64,000 nucleotides of DNA. It comes from Xanthostigma xanthostigma. Taxonomy: Eukaryota > Arthropoda > Insecta > Raphidioptera > Raphidiidae. The DNA is taken from assembly GCA_963575645.1 (NCBI GenBank), contig OY754465.1, forward strand, positions 59,977,901-60,041,900. Reading direction: 5' to 3'. The position numbers and the translations under genes were made by a program. The notes under the pieces were generated by a model. The model worked only from the letters and a program-made list of their open reading frames with translations, made no database searches and was not told the origin of the DNA. Shown here piece after piece: positions 31,691 through 43,465 of the stretch. Numbering within the stretch: position 1 is the first letter of the stretch; each line of letters starts with the position of its first letter.

Positions 31691-31984
31691 GCTTTTTATA
31701 GATTTTTTCACAATTAATTATGATTGTCATTAAAAGGAGGAAAATGATAAAATTTTGAAGTCGGCGCCAATTTAATAGAATTAGAAATGTAAAAAGTTAT
31801 AGTAATTAAATTGGCGCATATCTCAAAACCACATTTTCCTCTTTTTAGTGGCTTTTTTGAAGGATGCCCACTTTTTTTAAAAGTTTTTTTTTTATAATCT
31901 ACAATTACTGCTTAGTAGACCGCTATCAACATACCTTTTGTTTGAAAGCTTATACCCCGCGATTTTTTGACTTATAGTCCTTGC

Positions 31985-32526
31985 TGCCCCCACCTTAAAG
32001 TAGTACGAGCACCAAGGCAATTTAAAAGGCTTGATTTTTTTATGGAAAAACGTTAGATAGATGGATATGTTTTCATTGATATCTCCAAAACTAGTCGGTG
32101 GAAATTAAAAAAAAAACTATTTAAATTAAAGTTAAAACATTAATAAATTATTGAAAACAAAAAAAACCCGTTGTGCCCGACTAATTAAAAAGATATTTAA
32201 TTAAAAAGATTCTTTTTAATTAGTCGGGCACAACGTTTTTTTTTTGTTTTCAATAATTTATTAAGGTTTTAACTTTAATTTAAATAGCTTCTTTTTTAAT
32301 TTCCACCGACTAGTTTTGGAGAAATCAATGAAAACATCATCCATCTACCGTTTTACCATAAAGCCAATGTTAAATATGCCTACTTTTGAAGTCATTTATT
32401 TATTTAAATAATAATTGGGCAACTCCCCCTAAAATTTTCAGAATTGGTTTAGACTTAGTCCAACTTCATATAAAAAAAATCAAGCCTTTTTTTTAAATTG
32501 CCTTGGTGCCCGTACTACCTTAAAGC
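31985..32526. mobile_element. Large fold-back, arms ~190 bp, right arm interrupted
   Basis: The left arm starts 'agtagtacgagcaccaaggc' and the right arm ends 'gccttggtgcccgtactacc'. Inner arms ('ccaaaactagtcggtggaaa', 'gttgtgcccgactaattaaa') are nearly perfect around a ~20-bp centre near 32195. About 110 bp of unrelated sequence (32360-32470) interrupts the right arm. No transposase. Confidence 0.75.
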
Positions 32527-33162
32527 TCGCGATATTGCCGTATTCTTTGTAGCAATCAAGCTTGAAATAAAAAACAAACTAAAATGCCATTTGTAAGAAA
32601 TGCATTCTATATTATGCTAACATCGTGGTTTGTTAACGAGTTGGTATTATACGGTATTGTTTCTCATTTGTTTTCTTCTGTTGTTTTTATGACAGTTGAA
32701 TGAAGCGAGCATTCTGTTCATCTGTTTATTGTATTAGCTTACATCCCAAGCCATGTATAATTTGTATTTATGTAGCGGACATTAAGTTACCCAAAATTTA
32801 ATTTGTGTAATTGGTTGTTTGTTGTAATTTATTTTTATGACACTCTCGGTTGACGGGTTTTTTTTGCGGACCGTTTAAACTATGTATGAACCAGAAATAT
32901 GAACAGCTCTGCACCCTTTTCTGTTGAGAGATGCCAAGCTCGCTATGCTCCATTTTTTATTACCTTTATATTCTCTTATTTCTTATTCTGATCGAAATGC
33001 GTCTTCCATTTCCATTTGATTGTGATATTTCTAGTGAGAGTGATTTTTATTATTTTATATAGAATCAAGAAAAGTGCAAAGGGTTGGCAAAACTGACTCA
33101 CGCATCTGTAGTGTGGGTCAACATTTGAATTATGTGTAAACACCATATTATACTTTTATTCT
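32527..33162. other. Unannotated spacer
   Basis: No gene or recognised repeat. Confidence 0.5.
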
Positions 33163-33262
33163 ATAGTGAGCATAGGAATAAAATCGCAATCGAACCATTA
33201 GAATGCAAACATATACTTCTGTCTTTTTTTAAGACGTAAGCACTGGCGTATCCAGTAGGGCA
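33163..33262 (+). repeat. Interspersed repeat M, copy 2
   Basis: Inverse of 8046-8145 (shared 'gagcataggaataaaatcgc' and 'tgcaaacatatact'). Uninterrupted here, so it shows the context of the Helitron insertion at 8146. Confidence 0.6.
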
Positions 33263-34053
33263 AAACAAGCACGGAGGACCCAGGTTACGAAATATAAAAA
33301 ATGAGAATATTTTTTTTTAAGTTTTAACTCCTAAAATTCGGATTTTTGTAAAAAGAAAATCGAAATAGATTTTCTCGAAAATGACGCATTTCCGACCTCC
33401 AAGTGATAGAGGTTAAATCATTCCAAATTAGTCATACAGTTTCTTCTTCCGAGAGGAATACGAGCAATTACCGGTAATTCTGTATAATTGATATAAATAA
33501 TTTGAAAACATTTTTATTTCGCTTATACTTATGTATAATGTATCTAAAATTTATCGACCTGATAATTTTTATCGAAAAGATAAACTTTGCCCCTCTTAAG
33601 TCTAAGCTATTCGAGGTCTGAATGTTACACACAGAGAGGACAAGGGAGAGAGAGAGAGATTGCAGATTATAGACTCTCGACAACTGAGATCATTAGCGAC
33701 TAACGTCGGAAAATGTTACAACTATAGAGGATAGTCGATATCTGTTTGAGTAAAAATAGCTATATTTGAACAGTTACTGTTCTCAATTTACCGGTTTTTT
33801 GTTGGAATGTGTCTATTAATATATGCACACAGCATTATTAAATATGTGCAACCGTGTCATGGGTGCTGGTTGTGTAAGCATCACATCTAACTTATTATCA
33901 TTTTTAAATAAATTGTTATAGAAACGCTTCATCTAAAATTGAAACAACACGAAATTTTCGGGAAAAACCCGTTGGAATGAATTTCGTGTGTCGCAATAAG
34001 ACTTAAGAATAATCGAATTATTTTAATATAATTGAAAGGTTACAATTCGAATG
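33263..34053. other. Unannotated spacer with (GA)n
   Basis: No gene. A (GA)n run lies at about 33643-33659. The following 'gattatagactctcgacaac' recurs at 57850 as 'gattatagacgctcgacaac', a short shared word of unknown meaning. Confidence 0.5.
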
Positions 34054-34061
34054 ATTTTTAT

Positions 34062-34913
34062 TAGAGCTGTAAAAGTAACGAGAAATTGTGTACCCGTATG
34101 TATTCGTTACTTAAAGAACCAGCACCCGTTACTTTCGTATCGTTACGTTTCTCGTTACTTTTCATACGACATACAATCGTGTACTAGCTGCATCAAGCAT
34201 GTAGGCATCGCATCGAGGCGCGTCGTATACGTAATACAATATGACATCGTACTTTATTTACTGCACTGAATAGTGAATATTATATACGTAAGAATAATCC
34301 CGAATATCACAATAACACCGCAATAAAATCAACTAATTTTAAAACTACTACTTATATAATAATATATATTATTGTATTATTAGTTATTAGTTAAAACATC
34401 TGAAATTAAGAAGTTTTAACTAATAATACAATAATTTGTTCAAAGCGCTGCGCTAATAATAAAGAATTTTAAACAATGTTTTTTTAAATTAAAATTTAAG
34501 ATTTTTAAACTAATAATATTCTGTGTAAAATACAATAATTTGTTAATTATCTTATGATGACTTCTTTTGGTTGAAAACGCTAATAATAAACAATTTTAAT
34601 CAACATGTTTGGAATTGTTTTTCTGTACAATAATTTCACATTTACGAATTCAAAATTACCAGTTACAATGATGCTCGTTCACTCAGTCGCTAGGTGAACC
34701 GTTCCTGGTTCCAATTCACGCATCCGTATGAGGCATGTTATATGATGCATATTGCATTGTATTCGTTCGTATAACCGCATCAAACGAGTCGAACTGACAT
34801 GGATACGACAAATGCGAATAAAGAAATGAATTTGTAAGTAACGATTCGTTACTTCGAGTCAGACGATGTACCCGTTGCTCGGTAACGAATACGTACGGTT
34901 TGTTACAGCTCTA
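34062..34913. mobile_element. Non-autonomous hAT element, 852 bp
   Basis: A perfect 8-bp duplication ATTTTTAT (34054-34061 and 34914-34921). Ends TAGAGCTGTAA and the exact inverse, matching the hAT terminal rule YARNG. The interior has an AT-rich hairpin ('attattagttaaaac' ... 'gttttaactaataat', about 34375-34430) and subterminal 'acgaatacgtacgg'/'gtatgtattcgttac' motifs. No transposase. Confidence 0.93.
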
Positions 34914-34921
34914 ATTTTTAT

Positions 34922-35299
34922 AATCGAATACAAACAAGCACGCAAAATAGCCCCGGTACTAATTTTGAAATCCATTTTGTGATCACGCACGCGAGCCCGC
35001 AGTGACGTCATTTCAATCTTCGCAGCCAGTGCAAGTCCCAGCAGCAAAACCAGCCTCGTGTGCAGCGATCTTAATAAAGGCGTGTTTAAAATAAAAATTT
35101 CTAAGCTAGTGCTGATATTTATCATCGTCTGATGATGTTAACATGATTACGAAACGAAGAAAGTGTTTGTGGTTATATTAGGGTTACATATTATATAAAC
35201 AGACATTTCCAAAAATGGTGCTAAACTTCTTAGGGTATGAAACGTCGAGAAATTTTGGTCCGACCCCTTGATCTCGCCATCCGACCAATAGTGTAAGTG
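34922..35299. other. Unannotated spacer
   Basis: 34960-35060 is GC-richer; an 88-codon minus frame (34859-35125) overlaps the hAT end and has no recognisable motif. Confidence 0.45.
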
Positions 35300-35675
35300 C
35301 CTTATGACAAATATACTAAAAAAAAAAACAAACAAAAATATACAGTCGAACATAGAACCTCCTCCTTTTTTGAAGTCGGTTAAAAAGGAACCCTTATAGG
35401 ATCACTTTGTTGTCCATCTGCAGTCAAGACTCTTGGGAATCAAAACCTATAGGGTACTTCCCGTTGACATCGAATCATGAAATTTGGCAAGAAGCGATAT
35501 CTTATAGCAGAAGTAGAGGGAAAAATCAGAAAATCGTGTTGTTACATCACAAAAAAATAATGTTTTTAAACCGCAGCAACATGCTACGCACGTACACCGT
35601 AACATATCTAATACAAAACAATATGAGAACTCTCGCATACAACACGGTACAACAACTAGGCTGTCAGATATAGCC
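35300..35675 (+). repeat. Lepidopteran-type 'ggaacccttatagg' repeat
   Basis: Contains 'ttttttgaagtcggttaaaa', 'ggaacccttataggatcact', 'cctatagggtacttcccgtt' and 'gacatcgaatcatgaaattt', blocks I recognise from a very common moth/butterfly repeat. It is the clearest single hint to the organism. The 88-codon frame over it is part of the repeat. Confidence 0.6.
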
Positions 35676-36639
35676 ACGAGTTACAATACAGTTCAGTAGT
35701 CCATCTGTACTCATTGCAATTACACGCTTAGTTGGCAAACTGACCGCGAAGTTTGTCGAACATTTAGTGTCTTCACACCGAATGTGACGTCACTCGTCAG
35801 GAGATTCATGAAAATCAGTTCGCATTCAAATGTCACAATTTTTTCAGCATGAACATTGCCAGAAGAGAACTCATGCCCAGATGGGGATAGACGTTGTTAT
35901 TATGCCCAGAGGAAAACATTTATTAGTTTATGAATAAAAATGGGATGGTTACGCAAAATTTTATGATTAATTAAAACGTAGAGCTTGTAAAATTGAAAGT
36001 ACGGAAAACTTAAGAAATTAGATAATAAAAACGAGACATTCGTTTTCACTTAGACTCAATATTTTTGTCAACTGGATCAATAGATTGCGGGTGTCAGTTT
36101 TCTTAAGCCAACTTTTTACGTTTGAAACCGTTTTCTAAAAAAAAAATGTAGAATACATTTGTGTTGAATTGGTCGCAAATTTTTTGAGCTATAAGTTAAA
36201 ATTTATTTTTTTATTACTTGTTCCAGAGCTGTCAGTGGCTTGTCATGATGTATCTTTATCTATACCAATACCTATATCGGGTGTATTTTTTTTGAAAACT
36301 GGACGTTTTTCTTTAAAAAACAACGGGTTGAATAAAAAAAAAGTTCGAACGAAAGTTTGGGGGGAGTTATTTAAAAAACAATTACGGGGTCGTGTATACA
36401 AAGTGAGATAGTAATACAGTAATTCTACACCAGTTGTTATGACGTGTATGTGTGATTTTTGATTGGTTATAGATTAAAGAAATTACAGTGAAAGACGAAA
36501 AGTTTTTACATATTTTTGAGGAAATTTTTTTTAACGTCAAAATTTTGCGTTTTTTATGGCTTAAAAAAAGTCAAATTTTGGACACATCGAGTTATCGAAC
36601 CGAACCCGACTTATGAATCCTGCAATTATTAATTACATT
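35676..36639. other. Unannotated spacer
   Basis: No gene; an 80-codon plus frame (36169-36411) is lysine/phenylalanine-rich and unremarkable. Confidence 0.5.
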
Positions 36640-37230
36640 GTTTTTATTCAATAAATAACATTATCGACCAATTTTTCAGACAAATATACAGTAGGGCTTC
36701 GCTAATCCGGACTCCCGCTTGTTCGGTGATCGCTGTAATCCGGCCGTGCGAAAATTATAAACAGAAGAGTATTACAGACTTTTTCAAGATGAATTAACTA
36801 ATGTTTTATTTTGACTTACTTGTTTTTCTTACATAGTTGTAATTTAAAACATGTACATTTTTGTCTTTATGCTTTAATTTAAAAATTGATTAAAGAAACT
36901 ACGGTTAAACATGTGTTTTATTACCAATAAATATGGCATACTATAATCTGGACGCCTCGATAATCCGGAAAGGGTCTTGTTTTTGTCTCTCCGGATTAAC
37001 GAGGCCCTACTGTATTAACAAAAAATATAAAAATTAATACATTAACGTTTCGGTCCGGATTTGGATCTTCTTCAGAACTGATCTAAAAAATGTAAAAAAT
37101 TAATTAATAATTAGATTCTTATCCGGACCGAAACGTTAATGTATTAATTTTTATATTTTTTATATTAATATATTTGTCTGAAAAGTTGATCGATAATTTT
37201 ATTTATTGAAGAGTTCTAATCAGACGTTAA
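36640..37230 (-). mobile_element. Penelope-like palindromic copy, family D, copy 3 (interrupted)
   Basis: Left 'aataacattatcgaccaatt' and right inverse 'gatcgataattttatttatt'. On the minus strand at 37075-37044 it has CTGAAGA, stem GATCC/GGACC, GAAACGTT, and an inverse partner 'tatccggaccgaaacg' near 37120. A pogo-type MITE (36689-37012) is inserted at the left. A fossil; no protein. Confidence 0.6.
36689..37012. mobile_element. Pogo/Tigger-type MITE, 324 bp
   Basis: TA duplication (36687-36688 and 37013-37014). Ends CAGTAGGGCTTCGCTAATCC and GGATTAACGAGGCCCTACTG. Subterminal 'atccgg' words recur. Inserted in the family D fragment, whose uninterrupted sequence is seen at 31575-31590. Confidence 0.9.
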
Positions 37231-37917
37231 TCAAAAATTTGAACATTGTTTTTTGTATTTATAGTAACGCTGATGACCTAAGCTGTTGAACGTCTATAAC
37301 GTATAAGGTGTGAGCACCACTGGTCTAGTACCTACTCTAGTCGACATCTCATGTGCTGGTCGGAAATGCATATAGATAAAACAAAGTTTTTATCTATGTA
37401 CCTACATTATTTAGTTAGTCTTCTGTACTACACGTAGTACAGAATATTATATAACGTATATACCACATGTTGCTTACTGTATACAAGCTGTCCGATTAAA
37501 GAATATCTAATCCAGGTCACGACAAACCCGAAAATTTTCCAGGAATTCAGAAAAAGTGAAACTTAATTAGACACGGTAGGACAATTGGGCCTGGATCAGA
37601 CGAAAAACAAAACGATTCCTCCCCCTTCTTCAACTTTCACCGTCAGTTGAAAAGAAAGAGTGAGAGAATCGTTTTTGCTCTCTCTGTCAAAGCATCATAC
37701 GCACTCTACACGCATGCGCAGTGCGTACTTAGACTCTATGTGACTACGTAGCATTTTCTTTAGTCGCGGTAACAAATTCTACACGACCATTTCCTAATCC
37801 TGAATAAATAAAATCGTCACCAAATGCTAGACCCGTAAGAACTTTCAGTTCTAACGCGCCGGAGTCACGCTTGTCTTTTTTTTTCTAGTGACTCTAGTCG
37901 GGAGTCGATTTATTCGT
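37231..37917. other. Unannotated spacer
   Basis: No gene. 37690-37900 is GC-richer ('cacgcatgcgcagtgcgtac') without a coding frame. Confidence 0.5.
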
Positions 37918-38460
37918 TAGAATAAAATTTACTTTCAATGCACCATGCAAAATATCATGTAGAAAAGTTAATTAAAAAATAAATATACACCGCACTATAC
38001 TCCTTGCTCTTTTTGTTGAATATTTTGACGTTCACCCAAAAATCCGACTGATGGCGTTAGTGTAAACGTCAAAAAAAAAGTTTCACTAAATAATAATGTT
38101 TTATCCTAATCCAATTGCACACAAAGCTTCCACTAACTTCAATGTTTTACAACTATACAGACACACTTGACAAAAGGTTAATAAACAACACATAAATAAA
38201 TTCACAAGAGCAAACTGTAGATATAATACTCCACGTTTATAGGTTAGGTGTAATGATCTATGTGGCGACCATTATTATTTTATCAGGCCAATAAATATTT
38301 ATACCCATGAAGTAAGACAGAATAGATTTATGCCTGCAGTAATCATAATTATGTTTGGTAAATTGCAGTATCGCTATTTATTCGAAGGAATAGCTATCTG
38401 AAGAACGAATGAACCGAATAAATAACTGTTTACGCTCGGCGAATATGGCCATAAATGGAA
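37918..38460 (+). mobile_element. TIR element family E, copy 2
   Basis: The longest uninterrupted copy: it matches copy 1 and the inverse of copy 3, and keeps the right terminus 'cggcgaatatggccataa'. The left terminus is missing. It provides the reference for both insertions seen in the other copies. No transposase. Confidence 0.75.
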
Positions 38461-38984
38461 AGCACCCATTATAGAATATGTTCGACCCTTGGGTCGACTA
38501 GGTAACGGATATCTAAACTATGTCCCCGCTTCTACGAGGACACACGTCGTGCTAACACGATGAATGATTGATACGCCTGCTATACAAGCTGTCGCAAAAA
38601 ATATATGCCAGCGGAGACGTTTAATTATTCCTTACATATTGTATATTTCATAGTTTGAATGTCTCCGAGTCGAGAAGGCCGTGAATAGCTAGCGAAACAA
38701 TAGAATAACGTAAGATCTTAGTGAAAAGTAAACATGTACAGAGTCGAACTGAAAAACATTAAAAAAACACTGCACTAGCATCTCTTTAAATTGTTGTTTA
38801 GATCAGCTCTTCCAGACGTTGATTCCTACGCCGCACCAACAATGCGAATATTCACTTTTCAAATCTGGCGTCATTTGTTCAAGGTTAAAATTTAACGGCT
38901 GATTGGCCGCGCAAGTCACAGACACACATTTGTAGTGGTTCTGGGTACTAGGTTGATTTAATTAATAATAAGTTTAAAGCTTTA
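38461..38984. other. Unannotated spacer
   Basis: No gene or recognised repeat. Confidence 0.5.
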
Positions 38985-39205
38985 TTCCCTAACTAACTGT
39001 AACCCGCGACTTAGTTCGCGTGGAATTTATGTATTTTCAGTTCGCAGAGCTTACGAAAAGATTTTTCTTTTTTATAGTCTAAGTTACTCATTATAACATC
39101 AGCTATCTGCCAGTGAAAATCCCATCCAAATCGGTCCATTCGTTTCGGAGTTTAGCCGGAACGAACAGACAGACAGACAAAGATTTTAAAAATTGCTTTT
39201 TGTTA
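38985..39205. repeat. 'CCCGCGACTTAGTTCGCG' interspersed repeat
   Basis: 'aactgtaacccgcgacttag', 'ttcgcgtggaatttatgt', 'aaatcggtccattcgtttcg' and 'acagacagacagacaaag' form a block familiar from many insect repeats (Helitron or SINE related). No protein. Confidence 0.5.
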
Positions 39206-39395
39206 TAAGTACCGTATATATACTTTTATATGCATTTAGTAATAAGCTGTTAGTTTGACATTACAAACACACCTTAATTTTATTTAGGTATATGTAAGTA
39301 TAGATCGATGTTAAATTAATTGATATAAGATATAATTGCAAGGTAACCGTAACAACAAAATTAAATTATTTTTTGAAAAAAGAATAAGAATAGTA

Positions 39396-39512
39396 TATTG
39401 TGCGACTAGTGAGAGAAGGAGAAGATTCCATGAGCGTGAAATTTGCCGCACGAGCTTAGCGAGTGCGGTAACACGCGAGTGGAATATTCTCCTTCGATCA
39501 ATGGTCGTACAT
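39396..39512. repeat. Palindrome preceding family H, copy 1
   Basis: Inverted words 'gaaggagaagattcca' and 'tggaatattctccttc' with 'tgtgcgactagtg' against 'caatggtcgtacata' outside. Also present, shorter, at 49260-49350 before the second H copy, so it belongs to the same mobile unit. Confidence 0.6.
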
Positions 39513-39513
39513 A

Positions 39514-39890
39514 ATATTTTATTCAACTAGCACGAGTAATATGTAATCGGGGCCCTGATAAAAGAGGGAAAAATAATAAATCACTTCATTGATTGACGTA
39601 CCCACCGCCCTCGATCCACACAAGATGGCCCTGACTTTCGCTGAATTGCGATGCTGTTTTCATATATACAAATCGCTACCGCGTTCCTATTGGTCCAGAA
39701 ACTATGCAGTTATTATTCATTATTGTACGCTTCCACTCTTACTGCGTTCTTATTGGTCCATAAAATTTATTATCGTACAGTACGGCTCATTATTAGCACT
39801 CTACGCGTCAACATGAAGTAATTTATTATTTCTCCCGAATTTAGCAGGGCCCCGAAATTATATATTACTCACGCGTGTTGAATAAAAAAA
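39514..39890. mobile_element. TIR element family H, copy 1
   Basis: About 90-bp terminal inverted repeats: TTTTATTCAAC...GAGTAATATGTAATC, GGGGCCCTGATAAAAGAGGG, AATAATAAATCACTTCATTG and inverse. The interior includes a near-duplicate ('cgttcctattggtccag' and 'cgttcttattggtccat'). Second copy at 49340-49680. The outermost bases resemble the ends of family F. No transposase. Confidence 0.8.
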
Positions 39891-40950
39891 AATATCTAAC
39901 AAAAATACTATGAAATTAGTATTTTTTGTCTTAGTTAATGTTATATTGACATTTTTTTTAAATATGATTTTTTTCTGATACTATTATTTGCAAAATATTC
40001 GCATGAATTTAGGAATGCGAATCTCAAAAAAAGCGACTGTGCTTTAGACCACACGACTGAACAATAATACGCAGTCGGTTCGTCTCAAAGTTTATCGAAC
40101 ACAATATAACCTCACTCTGTAGCACATATCTACAAAACATAATTTTTGGTTTATTAATAGGCAAAATATGTAGGTATATATATTTATAAGCATAATTTAT
40201 AATACATTTAAAAGGATTTATTAACTAACCTACATTATTTCCCGTTACAAAATGCAGCAAAATTCGATGAAATGTATTTTTGATACAAAAAAAAAACAGT
40301 TGTTTTCATTTTAAACGTCAAATAGTTGTATTAATGCTCCGTCTTTGTCGGACTCACTAACTTATATCTTCCTCTCAACTCCGATGATGCACTTCCGCAA
40401 ACGATTTCGTCAGGCATCGCGATATGATGCACTTCCGTAAACGATTTCGTCAGGCATTTACCAGCTTACTCTCCAAGTCAAGCGTGCCTAAAGAAGTTTT
40501 ACTTCTGAAATATGCGAATATTCGGTCGTTCTTCCATAATGTCACAGCTCGTACCGTAATAACTGCATTTACGTTCTAGAAACATTAAAACTTTGGGCAT
40601 TGCGGAAGTCTTCTGCATTGAAAATATTAAATTTCTCATATTTTATTTATACCGCTCGTTTAAGAAAATAATACTGGTCTGCGTTACGTATTGTCTTAAG
40701 TATATAATAAAAAGCAACATTGTCTTTAAAGCGGGCGTTCCATCATTGCAAGTGGTTTGTTTCTATCTTGCCTTGTTCCTTTTATTTTCACCAATTCATG
40801 TTTTTGTGCCGTAAAAGTTTTAATATAAATATGGAGTAGATATTACTTTAGTATTTCAGCAACGTTCAATTCATTCGCCTCAAGCACAGGTCCTGTAGTC
40901 CAGTCAAGATAAACATTTCAATTTACTTATAATTCGCAAAGATCTGAAAA
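39891..40950. other. Unannotated stretch with a 40-bp duplication
   Basis: No gene. 40386-40465 contains two copies of 'gatgcacttccgcaaacgat' + 'ttcgtcaggcat' spaced 40 bp apart. A 73-codon frame (40593-40814) is hydrophobic, possibly membrane-like by chance, with no family match. Confidence 0.5.
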
Positions 40951-41475
40951 TTGGTACAGGTCTTAAGTACAGTATTACAAATAAAATATCAAAAGTCCTC
41001 ACCGATCGTACGTCGGCCTCAAAATTTATTCAAGGTCAAAAGTTACAGCTTAATCAATTTTAATGAACCAAGATTCTTGAGTAGTAAAATAAATTTTTTA
41101 TCAACATATCATAACTATAATACCCGAAATGATAAACTTATGATACCATATAGCAGAACCAGTCTCGGAGCAAGTTCATTTTTTATATTTTGCTGTAAAT
41201 TGTGGAACGAAATACCGCCACACATTCGTAATTCACCATCTCTTACAAATTTTAGAAAAAATTGTAAAATGTTCCTGCTTCAAGAAATGTATGATGAACA
41301 TGCTATATAGTGTCATAAGTATCTTACACTCTATTTTCGTATATCTGTTCTATTGTATATTTTATTTTGATCAATTCATTATTGCTCTATTATATTTATT
41401 TTAGATTCTAGTTTTTAATTTTTGTAACTATTTGTCATTTATTATTGTATGGCTTTGCGGCTTTTACCTAAATTT

Positions 41476-41510
<35 letters not shown>
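40951..41510 (+). mobile_element. 5'-truncated LINE 3' end with (TAA)n tail
   Basis: Codons to 41308 encode the C-terminal tail of a non-LTR reverse transcriptase protein: 'YHNYNTRNDKLMIPYSRTSL', 'SSFFIFCCKLWNEIPPHIRN' and 'SPSLTNFRKNCKMFLL'. The 'YNTR' and 'LWNxxP' blocks are the usual end of Jockey/CR1-like ORF2. The open frame runs to a stop without breaks. A ~170-bp AT-rich 3' UTR and a (TAA)~11 run (41477-41510) follow. 5' truncation fits ordinary target-primed insertion. Clade uncertain. Confidence 0.85.
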
Positions 41511-41513
<3 letters not shown>

Positions 41514-41589
41514 GTATCGGTTTTTTGTTCTTTTTTCTTAAACGTTAAATGTTATCTAAAAATAGGTCAGACAAAAGTTGTCTATAATA

Positions 41590-42145
41590 GTTATTGGCGT
41601 AACTAGTAGTCTAAGTCATTCATCGCGCTGTCAGGTCATGACTTAGGCCTAGTTTATATGAGAGGCGTTCAACGCGCGTTAGGCCAACGCGCGTTGAACG
41701 CCTCTCATATAAACTAGGCCTTAGCCTACAAGTTGCGCCCATAATTTTATTCAACAATTGCGCGTTATTCATGTTTTAATTATAATGAGATGTTGTAAAT
41801 ATCTATTTATTTCTTTATAAAAAAAACTGTAAATACTAACAGCACCAAACAGCACGATTTAATGTTTTGGTTTAAGGTTAGCCGGTTATGAATAAACTTC
41901 ATGTCGAAAACATTCGGCCTCTCAATTTTAGTCTCAAAGGGTAACAACGGAGTTGTTGATACCTACTATTTCGTTACGACTCCGAAAATAGTTACGTTTA
42001 TTTTCATTACTCCACAATGGCCGAGCTAATAGGAATCTTCATTGAGTTATGACAAGTAATTGTCACCAGTCGGTAAATGGCTATTTAGGGTTCGGTTTTT
42101 AGGCATGATAAAACATGAATAACGCGCATGAGTTGAATAAAAACA
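41590..42145 (-). mobile_element. TIR element family F, copy 2, with nested micro-element
   Basis: Inverse of 20268-20740 over its full length, including 'atagttattggcgtaactag' and the end 'cgcgcatgagttgaataaa'. It differs by a 75-bp palindrome plus 3-bp duplication at 41643-41723. Confidence 0.8.
41646..41720. mobile_element. 75-bp palindromic micro-MITE with TTA duplication
   Basis: Arms of 35 bp (41646-41680 and 41686-41720) are perfect inverse copies: GGCCTAGTTTATATGAGAGG...; loop AGGCC. Flanked by TTA (41643-41645 and 41721-41723). Family F copy 1 shows the empty site with one TTA. A 3-bp TTA duplication and GGC ends suggest PIF/Harbinger mobilisation. It is close to the minimum length for a mobile unit. 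Confidence 0.88.
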
Positions 42146-42652
42146 GTTCTTTTATTTTTTTCCTACGAATTACTATTCCTGAGATATGGGACCAAAATGT
42201 CTATATGTACATACTGAACGTATTTATCAAAAATAACGTTAAATATTAATATGCATATTAGTATTTTTGATGTATGAAATCACCATTTCGAAAGAATGGT
42301 GGTTCGTAGGGAAAAAAGTAGAAGAACAATTCTTGTAGACAATTTCATGATCTACAACTTTTCTCTGACCTACATTTATATAACAGTTACCGTTTACGAG
42401 AAAAGTGCAAAAAAACGATACTTTTAAATAAATTTTTCGAAACGTTGGCCACTAGCGAAACATTGGTAAAGCTTATTTATTTATGATCCTCAACCAAAAC
42501 CATCCTTCATCGTAACATTCTATTGGATCAACACTACTTTATGCTGAAGATACTTTTAATCTTTGAAATTTTTTATCAGATGTAGGATCGGTGGGGACTT
42601 TCGATATTCCATTTGTAATAGTGCACCTAAGACCTGAATTTTCTGCTCTATA
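42146..42652. other. Unannotated spacer
   Basis: No gene or recognised repeat. Confidence 0.5.
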
Positions 42653-43081
42653 GGCTGTGTGCACGAAGCCTATTCGCGCCGCTAGTGGGCAATAGAGAAT
42701 TATTGAACTAAATTTTTATGGAAATCGCGGTGATAAGTCAAAAACTTTAGTTGGCCATGATTTGTCAAAAAAAAATGTAACGAGGAAAACTGATGTTAAT
42801 TTGTTTACACTGACAGCGGAACGTCAAATTAGGGCGCCAATGGTCTTTATTTTACTTAAATCGCCATCAGCGCAACAGCCCGGAACACACCAAGCATTTC
42901 CAGATCGCTTAGTTTTCCTGTTTTCTTTGTAATTGAAAAACTTCATAAAGTTATAACTATTTTCACTTTTAATAAACATTTCTCACTGACATACGGAAAA
43001 TTGGAGTTCGAAGTTTCCCCTAGTGCTCACCACAAACGCTCGCATCGAAAAATTTGTAACTCCGCCTCCGTGCACATAGCC
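42653..43081. mobile_element. TIR element, 429 bp, unknown superfamily
   Basis: Ends GGCTGTGTGCACGAAGCC and inverse GGCCTCCGTGCACATAGCC-like sequence (43063-43081). No clear target duplication. An inverse match of its left part lies near 4150-4175. No transposase. Confidence 0.6.
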
Positions 43082-43122
43082 CATACGAATTATTGTAAAC
43101 CTACCATTATTTTTTTGTCTAT

Positions 43123-43465
43123 TTTGTAATACAACAGACACAATACTGCATACTGCCATCTGACGGCTTTAATTTTGAAACAGCGAGCAACGCTGAACAA
43201 CGTCACAGCAATGCTGCATGATGCCGTCTATCGGCTTAGCTCAACGCTTTTGCTACTTGCGCCTCTATATGACAATTTTAGTAAAATATTTCTGCGATCT
43301 GCCATCTGAGCTTCATATTGTAATACAACAAAAAGAAGAACGTTATAAGCAGTGTGCAAAATTAGAAACGAATTGAATACCTGCAATCATATTTAAAAAA
43401 TTATTTTGTAAAGTGATAATTATTATACTTATTTAGTGTGAATAATTCGCACGGGTCACTCTAGT
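43123..43465 (+). mobile_element. Non-autonomous Helitron, family A, copy 3 (5'-truncated)
   Basis: Matches the 3' ~340 bp of the copies at 1007 and 8146, ending 'gtgtgaataattcgcac' hairpin, CTCTAGT and then T. The 5' half is missing. Confidence 0.8.

Noticed and set aside
41477-41510. (TAA)n as an independent microsatellite
   Set aside because: It is the 3' tail of the LINE fragment just upstream, so it is annotated with that element.
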